Source of the DNA: JAGDZR01 sp049115695
Lineage (GTDB): Bacteria; Bacteroidota; Bacteroidia; Cytophagales; Cyclobacteriaceae
Assembly (NCBI GenBank): GCA_049115695.1
Contig: JAGDZR010000006.1
Coordinates: 496,001-560,000 of the forward strand
Reading direction: 5' to 3'
DNA length: 64,000 nucleotides
Part shown: piece after piece, positions 8,613 to 15,075 of the stretch
Layout: each line of letters starts with the position of its first letter
Numbering within the stretch: the first letter of the stretch is position 1
Notes under the pieces: model-generated
Database searches by the model: none
The model's input: only the letters and a program-made list of their open reading frames with translations
Told to the model about the DNA's origin: nothing
Program-made: the position numbers and the translations under genes

Positions 8613-9800
8613 TTACGCGATTGTCCTGATTCCGTCTGATATATTTACCTCATAAACGTCTGGCTCATGCCCAACAGCTGCCAGATATGCTTTTGTTACC
8701 TCCGTTTTTACCTGTTGGAGGTGCTTCGTAGCTATCAAATTCAAGGTACACCCTCCAAATCCACCTCCCATCATCCTTGCGCCTGCAACTGTCTCCATAC
8801 CCTTGACAAGGTCCACCAATAAGTCCAGTTCCTTGCAGCTCACTTCATATTGTCTACTTAGTCCTTCATGCGTTGAATACATTAGCTTTCCAAGCTGATC
8901 AACATTTCCGGTTGACATTGCCTCACAGGCCAGCTCAGTACGCTGTATTTCTTTGATCACATATTCGCAACGTTGGTAAACCTTCTCATCAATTACTGAC
9001 TTTACCTGATCCAAATGATCGATGGAAATGTCCCGCAAAGACTTGACTGACGGATCAATGGCACGAACAGCCTCAACACCCGTCTCACACTGCTCCCGCC
9101 TGGTATTATATGCAGAACCTGCCAGGTTATGTTTGACTTTTGTATCAAATAATACTAGCGAATAGTCACCAAATTTGGCCGGTATCAATTGATAGGTAAG
9201 AGATCTACAGTCCAATTTGATCACATGGTCTTTTGCTCCAAGACTGGAAGCAAATTGATCCATGATCCCACACTTTACACCGGCGTAAGTGTGTTCTGCT
9301 TTCTGGCCGATAAGCGCGATCTGTTCTTTTGAGAGCGCCAACCCAAACAATTGCTGTAAAGTCAATCCAAAACCACATTCAATAGCAGCTGAGGAGCTCA
9401 TCCCGGCACCTATTGGCACATTGCTGGCAAATACCAAATTGAAACCCTGGATTTTCAATCCCTGATTTTGCATTTCGGCAACAACTCCCAGGAAATAATT
9501 GGCCCAACCTACTTCTGTTGATGGTTTGAGTTGCTCATTTAGATCAATATCAAATTCCTCATCCAGGTCCATGGCATGAATCCGACACACGGAAGTTCCA
9601 CTTTGCGCTATAGCCATATAAACACATCTATCGACTGCAGCCGGTAACACAAATCCATCGTTGTAATCGGTATGCTCTCCAAGAATATTTATCCTCCCCG
9701 GAGCTGCTACACACAGGTCATAGGGTCCAAAATCATTCATAAACATTTCTTTCACCCGGGCGGCAAGATTGTTTGATGTTGTGTTTTCTAGTGTTGACAT
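8613..9800 (-). CDS. galK: Galactokinase
   Basis: GHMP-family kinase phosphorylating galactose at C1. Starting at the ATG at 9800 gives 395 residues. An upstream in-frame extension of 16 residues would be read through the leader hairpin and is rejected as start. Motifs are PGRINILGEHTDYNDG near 34-48 (substrate site), GAGMSSSAAIE near 130 (phosphate-binding GHMP motif 2) and the MMGGGFGGC motif near 340. The operon with galT and the divergent NUDIX-type regulator suggest control by galactose. The 5' leader contains a terminator-like hairpin described separately. Confidence 0.95.
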   Translation of the reverse strand: MSTLENTTSNNLAARVKEMFMNDFGPYDLCVAAPGRINILGEHTDYNDGFVLPAAVDRCVYMAIAQSGTSVCRIHAMDLDEEFDIDLNEQLKPSTEVGWANYFLGVVAEMQNQGLKIQGFNLVFASNVPIGAGMSSSAAIECGFGLTLQQLFGLALSKEQIALIGQKAEHTYAGVKCGIMDQFASSLGAKDHVIKLDCRSLTYQLIPAKFGDYSLVLFDTKVKHNLAGSAYNTRREQCETGVEAVRAIDPSVKSLRDISIDHLDQVKSVIDEKVYQRCEYVIKEIQRTELACEAMSTGNVDQLGKLMYSTHEGLSRQYEVSCKELDLLVDLVKGMETVAGARMMGGGFGGCTLNLIATKHLQQVKTEVTKAYLAAVGHEPDVYEVNISDGIRTIA

Positions 9801-9807
9801 GATTGTG

Positions 9808-9841
9808 AAAAAAGAAATCCCGAGACCACCGCGTCCCGGGA
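9808..9841 (-). promoter_or_regulatory. Terminator-like hairpin in galK 5' leader (candidate attenuator)
   Basis: On the minus-strand RNA, CCCGGGAC and GUCUCGGG pair over 8 positions (one G-U) with a closing U-A pair and a 6-nt loop, followed by UUUCUUUUUU. The T-run ends 7 nt before the galK ATG. There is no minus-strand gene immediately upstream to terminate, because the neighbour is divergent. The pairing is complete only in the minus-strand RNA; on the plus strand one position is an A-C mismatch, which fits the minus-strand RNA as the functional one. Confidence 0.6.
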
Positions 9842-9886
9842 AAACCAATTAAAGTAATTGTATGAAGAAGTTTAAACTTAAATCTA

Positions 9887-9920
9887 ACGCTTATTTAATT
9901 AACGTACAAAATACGCTTAT
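9887..9920. promoter_or_regulatory. Candidate operator: direct repeat ACGCTTAT in gal intergenic region
   Basis: Two copies of ACGCTTAT (9887-9894 and 9913-9920) lie 26 bp apart in the 147-bp region between galK and the divergent regulator, separated by AT-rich DNA. Position and spacing (about 2.5 helical turns) fit an operator for the divergent regulator. The motif is short, so this is tentative. Confidence 0.35.
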
Positions 9921-9947
9921 AAAAGGTTTACCCTATATTTACTGACG

Positions 9948-10676
9948 ATGACAGAAGAGATCGCGACGAATAAGGTCAGAGAAAAATATTATCAGGGCAC
10001 AGGTGGCCTATTGGTAGCAGTGGATAGTATCATATTTGGTTTTGATACTGCAACTGAAAAGCTAAGACTACTGCTATTCAATAGAAAAGTCGAACCTCAC
10101 GCTGGGCAATATTCTCTTGTGGGTTCTTTTGTTAACGAAAATGAAGATTTATACGATGCAGCTCAGCGCATCCTATACGATCTGGCTGGTGTTTCAGATG
10201 TATTTCTGGAACAACTGAAGACTTATGGTAAAGTAGCTCGCGACCCAGGTGCCAGGGTGATCTCTGTGGCTTACTACAGTCTCATTCGATTGGATCAACA
10301 GCATGATTCTCTGGTGCAAGCGCACAACGCCAGATGGATTGATATCGACAATCTCCCGCCGCTCGTACTGGACCATGACAAGATGGTTGCTGACGCATTG
10401 GAGAAGTTGGGCGAAACGGCGCGTCATAGGCCGATTGGTTTCGAGCTATTGCCTGAAAGATTTACACTGCGTCAAATCAAAATGCTATACCAACAGATCT
10501 ATCAACGGCAGATCGACGATCGCAATTTTAGAAAAAAGATGTTAGCAACAGGTTTGATTATCAAGCAACCATCCAAAGATAAAAGCACTTCGCGCAAGGG
10601 ATCATATCATTATCAGTTTGATCGCAAGAAGTATAAATCGCTTGTCAAGGAAGGTTTTAATATTAGATTTAGCTGA
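9948..10676 (+). CDS. NUDIX-like/winged-helix transcriptional regulator (NrtR/AraR type)
   Basis: Transcription regulator of 242 residues. A NUDIX-fold sensor domain (about 17-150) is followed by a winged-helix DNA-binding domain (about 160-235, FTLRQIKMLYQQIYQ and FRKKMLATGLII). The NUDIX box at 59-82 is degraded: where the enzyme motif has RE-U-x-EE-x-G-U, this protein has RILYDLAGV, so the metal-binding glutamates are lost. That fits a ligand sensor rather than a hydrolase, as in NrtR-related sugar regulators such as AraR of Bacteroides. It is divergent from galK-galT, so control of galactose use is the likely role. A TATATTTA box ends 6 nt before the ATG. It ends exactly where the convergent HAD gene ends. 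Confidence 0.85.
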   Translation: MTEEIATNKVREKYYQGTGGLLVAVDSIIFGFDTATEKLRLLLFNRKVEPHAGQYSLVGSFVNENEDLYDAAQRILYDLAGVSDVFLEQLKTYGKVARDPGARVISVAYYSLIRLDQQHDSLVQAHNARWIDIDNLPPLVLDHDKMVADALEKLGETARHRPIGFELLPERFTLRQIKMLYQQIYQRQIDDRNFRKKMLATGLIIKQPSKDKSTSRKGSYHYQFDRKKYKSLVKEGFNIRFS

Positions 10677-11516
10677 TCAGACCACCGCAGACCTACAGAT
10701 GTAATCAGGAATGATTCCTGTAACCTTAATTCGGTCATTCGCATTTTCATGAAACGTATTTCCGGTCAGGACCAAAGCAGTATCAATTCCAAATTTGTTA
10801 CCACCTAAGATATCAGTGAATAAAGTATCCCCTACCATCAAAATCTCGTTGCGGTCTACGCTTGTATTGGTATGTTCATAGGCGAAAATGAACATTTGTG
10901 CATCAGGTTTTCCGAACTTTATGAACTTTTTACCGAGCACGTCCTCCAGCATATTGGCAATACCACCTACTGCAATTGCGACTTCCTCTGTATCTACAGG
11001 ATAGGACTTATCTGTGTTAGCCACAATCACGGGAATGTTCCTTTTTCGCAATAGGTTAAGTGCCTTGTTGATATCGTGATTCCAGTCAAAACCTTCATCA
11101 TCCATAAATACCACAGCGTTTACCCGATCAATGTTGTTAATATCTAACTCAGACATTGAGATGGTGTGCAGACCCAATTCTCTTAAATAATGATTAGAAC
11201 CCTGTGTTCCCATATAGGCCACTGTTCCAGTATTGACCTTCAAGCGCAAATATTCTCTGGCCAGCATGCCTGATGAGATGATTTTGTCAGGTGTGATAGA
11301 GGTTAATCCTCGACCAGTATAGTAGCCGGACAGTTCCTTCGGCCCGCGAGAGGCGTCATTTGTCAAAATATAGTAATCAATCCCCTTTTGATTCAAAAAT
11401 TCGAATGTTCGATCAATTCCTTCTATTAACCCCTGGGAGTTCTTAAGCACACCGTATGCGTCAAAAAAAACGATCTTATACTTTTCTACTACTTTCCTGA
11501 AATGAGTAATTTCCAT
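10677..11516 (-). CDS. HAD-superfamily class IIA phosphatase
   Basis: Haloacid-dehalogenase-type hydrolase of 279 residues. Motif I is FFDAYGVL with nucleophile Asp19; the usual second Asp is Tyr21, comparable to the DxWGVL type of class IIA members. Motif II is YILTNDAS near 50. The cap with DDEGFDWNHDI lies in the middle. Motif III/IV is FGKPDAQMF followed by MVGDTLFTDILGG near 230. Class IIA members dephosphorylate sugar phosphates, nucleotides or pyridoxal phosphate; the substrate here is unknown. It starts 5 nt after the kinase-like gene, so the two form an operon, possibly making and removing the same phosphate. No intergenic base separates it from the convergent regulator. Confidence 0.85.
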   Translation of the reverse strand: MEITHFRKVVEKYKIVFFDAYGVLKNSQGLIEGIDRTFEFLNQKGIDYYILTNDASRGPKELSGYYTGRGLTSITPDKIISSGMLAREYLRLKVNTGTVAYMGTQGSNHYLRELGLHTISMSELDINNIDRVNAVVFMDDEGFDWNHDINKALNLLRKRNIPVIVANTDKSYPVDTEEVAIAVGGIANMLEDVLGKKFIKFGKPDAQMFIFAYEHTNTSVDRNEILMVGDTLFTDILGGNKFGIDTALVLTGNTFHENANDRIKVTGIIPDYICRSAVV

Positions 11517-11521
11517 ATTTG

Positions 11522-12559
11522 CTAAAGGTTCAACGCTTTGAGAATTTTATCAGCACTAAATTTCTCCAATTGTGGGAAATAGATATCATATGCTTCCATT
11601 TGAAGTGCCGTTGCATATATCTCATGAAAGAAATAGCGACCATCTTTGATGACGTAATTTAAAATAAAGAAGCGGTAGGCTTCTTTAAGAAAAAGAATTT
11701 CATTTCGAGTCAATGGAAAAACTTTATGATATTCTTTCAGAAAAAGAATAAAACGATCCTCCATCAACGGATCAAGTAAATAACTGAAGGCTGTACGATC
11801 ACCTATGGTCGAACACACTCTGCTAAAAAAATAAAAATCCATTACCCGGGAGCTCATTCTAAACCAATCATAGTCCCATCGGGAGTAAAATTTATAGTCA
11901 TCGGTCACTGAAAAATTTCCAATATTCCAATCCACAAAAACGGGAATAGAAGTCCAGTTTTCTGCACCCAGTTTATCTAATCCAACATGAAATTCATCGA
12001 TATGAGCTTTGATAGTATCAATGTTTCCTCTATGCTCATACATGCCCTGTTCCGATTCAATGACCTGCCTCAAATGATCCAGATCATCCGGCAAGCTTTT
12101 AGACCATGAGGGTAAAACGCTAGTCAGACTGGTGCATACTTTATGAAACCTGGCAAGTTCTGCCCCAAGTTTTTTGATTTGATCTTCATTCAATACTTTC
12201 GGAAGCATTGTCTCATACCTGATGGGATTGTAAAATACCACCCAGGCGTCAAGCAAACTATCCTGATGACGATAGGTGAACAATTCACCATTTTTGGTCA
12301 ATGATTTAGAAAGTAGTTGATCATACGGGTATGGAAGATTGATTGACAGACTATTGATCAATGAATGATCTTCCAGAAAATTATCGAAAGTTCCAAAATA
12401 TGAAAGCTTGGCTATGACCACATCATCATTCTCAAGTGTTACCTTAAAAACATGATTGGTGGAGACCCGTGCACTGATATCGGTAATATATTTTACTTGC
12501 CGGGAGTTATCATATGCCATCCAGGCATCACGCACGATCTTTTCAAAATTCAGTAGCAT
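11522..12559 (-). CDS. APH/choline-kinase-like phosphotransferase
   Basis: Protein of 345 residues with the layout of the aminoglycoside-phosphotransferase/choline-kinase fold. A nucleotide-binding N-lobe contains the VFKVTLENDDVVIAKL strands (about 36-52). The catalytic-loop equivalent is VFVDWNIGNF near 205, with Asp and Asn retained but the usual preceding His changed, and the metal-binding Asp is in WDYDWFRM near 227. The C-terminal helices are aromatic-rich. No signal or membrane segment. It is transcribed with the HAD phosphatase that follows by 5 nt. A near-consensus -7 box (TATATTCG, 12575-12582) lies upstream. It is probably a small-molecule kinase; substrate unknown, and antibiotic resistance is not implied. 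Confidence 0.7.
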   Translation of the reverse strand: MLLNFEKIVRDAWMAYDNSRQVKYITDISARVSTNHVFKVTLENDDVVIAKLSYFGTFDNFLEDHSLINSLSINLPYPYDQLLSKSLTKNGELFTYRHQDSLLDAWVVFYNPIRYETMLPKVLNEDQIKKLGAELARFHKVCTSLTSVLPSWSKSLPDDLDHLRQVIESEQGMYEHRGNIDTIKAHIDEFHVGLDKLGAENWTSIPVFVDWNIGNFSVTDDYKFYSRWDYDWFRMSSRVMDFYFFSRVCSTIGDRTAFSYLLDPLMEDRFILFLKEYHKVFPLTRNEILFLKEAYRFFILNYVIKDGRYFFHEIYATALQMEAYDIYFPQLEKFSADKILKALNL

Positions 12560-12609
12560 ACCAAATTGTTTGCACGAATATAATACCTGCTACCGACCCT
12601 TTTCTAGTG

Positions 12610-12785
12610 CTAACTAATAAGTTTAAGTTGTAAGGCTTTTTTGATCAGCTCCATGCTGTTTTTCGAAGACAACTTTTTCAACATATTAGACCTATGTGCT
12701 TCCACGGTGCGTTCGCTAATAGCAAGTGTCTCTGCTATTTCTTTGTTTGTCTCTCCCGCGCTCATTCGTGCCAGACAAGTATCTC
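12610..12785 (-). pseudogene. Truncated LuxR/NarL response regulator (C-terminal HTH only)
   Basis: The minus strand reads the end of a LuxR-type output domain: LARMSAGETNKEIAETL, then ISERTVEAHRSNMLKKLSS, and stops at TAG. This covers most of the four-helix DNA-binding domain, including the recognition helix. In frame upstream of the junction near 12780 there are stops (TGA, TAA) and no receiver domain, so the gene has lost its N-terminal two thirds. The break coincides with the start of a histidine-kinase tail on the other strand. The right boundary is approximate. Confidence 0.75.
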
Positions 12786-12914
12786 AATCTTAAGAGCAAA
12801 ACCGGAAGTCTTGGACTCAATATGATTCGTTCATTTTCTAAACTCTTGCAGGCAGAGCTTTCAGTAAACAATTCATCAGGCACATGTTTTAAGTTCCTGC
12901 TGCCCCTTCAGTAA
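12786..12914 (+). pseudogene. Truncated histidine kinase (C-terminal ATPase tail only)
   Basis: The plus strand reads TGSLGLNMIRSFSKLLQAEL, then a short strand region ending GTCFKFLLPLQ and a TAA stop. This matches the end of a HATPase_c domain: G-rich lid, helix, final strands. No dimerisation domain, N-box or sensor precedes it. A chance ATG 60 bases upstream gives an ORF whose first part is the antisense of the LuxR fragment. It is the remnant of a kinase once divergent from the LuxR-type regulator; the start boundary is approximate. Confidence 0.7.
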
Positions 12915-12915
12915 C

Positions 12916-13464
12916 TTACCAGGAAACAATAAACGTACAACTTTCAGCACCATCTTTTCGCGAAGGGGCCGACTTATCCAGGGTAACATTCGCAAAATGA
13001 CCATCATGGGGCTTGTACCGTGCTGTAATGGCGCTGATAATACCACGATCCATCTCGCTTGGGTATGGATTGGTACATTCAATTAGCGCTATCCTCCTTT
13101 TTTCATTGAACTCCCATAACTCATATCCTCCAATATCCCCATTGCGATGTGATGCACGATAGGCAACATTGAGATACCTTAGCGCATCCCTCAAGGATTC
13201 AATATGTGATGGAATTTTGATGGACTTGATCATAGCCTGACCAATATCAAAAATAATTCTACTAGATAACCTTTCAGTCAATTCCTGAAGTACCTCCAAC
13301 CAAAGTGACATTGGATACCAATGATCTTTATCTGGATTCTCAATGTCATGTCTTGCTAGAATGCTTTCCATTATTTCCCGTCGATTTGGAAATGCATTGA
13401 TAAAAGCAACTATACTTCGCCCACTTACTTCAGTACTCTTGTCAAATGCTTCTAACTCAGCCAC
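12916..13464 (-). CDS. Uncharacterised 182-residue protein, possible sensor domain
   Basis: Soluble protein without signal or membrane segment. The start is GTG: an in-frame TAG lies three codons upstream and no ATG is available near. The first two thirds look helical (IVAFINAFPNRREIMESIL, then LWLEVLQELTERLSSRIIFDIG). The last third is alpha/beta with IECTNPYPSEMDRGII and ends ESCTFIVSW. That ending recalls small-molecule sensor folds of the V4R/HNOB kind, but this is a weak resemblance and no ligand residue can be named. It stops 1 nt from the end of the broken kinase and has a good promoter of its own, so it may be a survivor of the decayed signalling locus. Confidence 0.6.
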   Translation of the reverse strand: MAELEAFDKSTEVSGRSIVAFINAFPNRREIMESILARHDIENPDKDHWYPMSLWLEVLQELTERLSSRIIFDIGQAMIKSIKIPSHIESLRDALRYLNVAYRASHRNGDIGGYELWEFNEKRRIALIECTNPYPSEMDRGIISAITARYKPHDGHFANVTLDKSAPSRKDGAESCTFIVSW

Positions 13465-13489
13465 TGGCTTCTATATGATTTTGTGCTAG

Positions 13490-13521
13490 TAAATATAAAC
13501 TGCAATGTGAGTTTTCAGCAA
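13490..13521 (-). promoter_or_regulatory. Candidate promoter for the 182-residue protein
   Basis: On the minus strand, TTG (13519-13521), a 21-nt gap and TATATTTA (13490-13497) give a Bacteroidota-type promoter with one mismatch in the -7 box, 25 nt before the GTG start. Confidence 0.5.
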
Positions 13522-13534
13522 TGCTAAACCAAAC

Positions 13535-13559
13535 AAAAAAGGCCATAAACAGCAGCCCT
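13535..13559 (-). terminator. Weak intrinsic terminator after susD-like gene
   Basis: On the minus strand AGGGCU pairs with GGCCUU (two wobble pairs) around a 9-nt loop, followed by UUUUUUG. It lies just past the SusD stop and upstream of the promoter of the next gene. Confidence 0.45.
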
Positions 13560-13576
13560 CATTTGCTTAAATTCCT

Positions 13577-15073
13577 TTACTCATCATTCCAGGCATCTTG
13601 CTCTGCTCTTGGAATCGGGAGTACCAATTCATCGTCCCAGGCATCAATGGCATCAAACAAGCTGCCAATTTCTCCACCCCACCTTTTCAGGTCGTGAAGC
13701 AGTTGGCCCTCATGTAGAAGTTCCCTGTTTCGCTCGAGGCGAACACTATCCCAGAACTGATCCAGATTAGCAAAATCAGTGAGCTGTACAGCTGATATTC
13801 CTGCGCGTGTTCTAATCATGTTCAAATCCTCAACAGCCTGAGCGTTCAGCCCTGATATTTCATTGCTGGCTTCTGCTCTAATCAAATACATCTCAGCAAG
13901 TCTCACAACTGGCAACACATGATCTGTTCTTAAATATTTAGCCGGTGAAATCAGCTCATCAAAGTTGTTGTATAGGTTTTTATAAAATGCGGCATCAATA
14001 TCACTACTGCTGCTACTGGACGTAACAGACAAATCAACTGATGCTCTCAAGTCATTGGCACTAAAATTTGGAGCATTGATCATAAATGAAGAATTGAACG
14101 ATGAACTCAGGACAACAAAAATTCCAAGTCCACTCTCCGCCAGTGAAGAATGAAAAGTAGTGATGCCGCCTCCTGAACTTCGGTCTCCTGTATTATTAGC
14201 GAGTGTTTGTTGTACAGCAAAAATATCCTCTGAACCATTCACACTATTATTGAATGCTTCCAATGGCGTATCAGCTAAATCATAAGCGCCGGATGAAATA
14301 ACAGTATTGGCATAGTTAAAGGCAGCTCCAAAGTCACTCAACTGCATTGACATACGGGCCAGGTAAGCCTGACATGCATAATAGGACAATCTTGTTCCAT
14401 TTGTTCCCAATGGCTCAAGCAGGCCAGACGCACTTGTCAAATCAGTTTCGGCTTGTGCATACACCGCATCAATGGTGGCCAGCTCAGGTTTTGCCGAAAT
14501 ATCGTCAATCGAAACTATCGGTTCGGTAATCAATGGAATAGCCGTTTGTGATGCTGCATTCACACCGGGAGCATCCGCTTGTGGCGCCCACAATCTGATC
14601 ATTTCAAAATACAGAATTCCACGAATGGCCCGAGCTTCTCCTTCAATTCTTGATCTATCGGCGACACTTTCAATGTTGTTGAGATTGGCCAGGATATTGT
14701 TCACCGTATTGATGGTTTCATAGGCCCTTTGCCAGTTCTGCTTTACCCTGAGATTGGTTTCGAGAATGTTTTTGTTGATAAAATCAGAGTACGCTGGCGC
14801 CTGCACCGTTGACCAAAAAATTTCCTGATCACCCAGACGAGCTAATAGGGTAGGAATCATAATGAAATCACCACCTACAAGCTCACCTCCGCCATTACCG
14901 TCGGAAATACCCGTGAAATTGTAGTAAGCTCCGGTAAGTGCTTTTTCAATGCTTTCTGCATCTGTATAAATATCGCCTGATATTACCCCGTCTGGTTCAA
15001 TATCCAAAATTCCTGAGCATGAAAATCCAACACCCAGCACGATCAATATGATATATATATGTAGACTTTTCAT
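13577..15073 (-). CDS. RagB/SusD family outer-membrane nutrient-binding lipoprotein
   Basis: Surface glycan- or peptide-binding partner of a SusC channel, 498 residues. The N-terminus is a hydrophobic lead ending GFSCSGILDIEPDG; Cys19 would be the lipidated residue although the lipobox is not canonical. Family features follow: TDAESIEKALTGAYYNF, the helical NWQRAYETINTVNNILANL region, EGEARAIRGILYFEMIRLW (about 145-165), YLARMSMQLSDF, and the late RLAEMYLIRAEASNEI and RRLEPARTNER-equivalent SVRLERNRELLHEGQLLHDLKRWG. It starts 2 nt after the SusC stop. No glycosidase, peptidase or dedicated regulator adjoins the pair, so the substrate is unknown. Confidence 0.92.
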   Translation of the reverse strand: MKSLHIYIILIVLGVGFSCSGILDIEPDGVISGDIYTDAESIEKALTGAYYNFTGISDGNGGGELVGGDFIMIPTLLARLGDQEIFWSTVQAPAYSDFINKNILETNLRVKQNWQRAYETINTVNNILANLNNIESVADRSRIEGEARAIRGILYFEMIRLWAPQADAPGVNAASQTAIPLITEPIVSIDDISAKPELATIDAVYAQAETDLTSASGLLEPLGTNGTRLSYYACQAYLARMSMQLSDFGAAFNYANTVISSGAYDLADTPLEAFNNSVNGSEDIFAVQQTLANNTGDRSSGGGITTFHSSLAESGLGIFVVLSSSFNSSFMINAPNFSANDLRASVDLSVTSSSSSSDIDAAFYKNLYNNFDELISPAKYLRTDHVLPVVRLAEMYLIRAEASNEISGLNAQAVEDLNMIRTRAGISAVQLTDFANLDQFWDSVRLERNRELLHEGQLLHDLKRWGGEIGSLFDAIDAWDDELVLPIPRAEQDAWNDE

Positions 15074-15075
15074 GA

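Noticed and set aside
9800..9848. Sixteen-residue N-terminal extension of galactokinase
   Set aside because: The extension is encoded by the leader hairpin and poly-T tract; homologues start near the ATG at 9800.
11522..12559. Aminoglycoside resistance gene
   Set aside because: The fold is APH-like, but the catalytic-loop His is not conserved and the partner phosphatase points to metabolism.
12726..12914. A 62-residue gene on the plus strand
   Set aside because: Its first half is the antisense of the LuxR fragment; only the last 40 residues have homology, to a kinase tail, so it is treated as a pseudogene.
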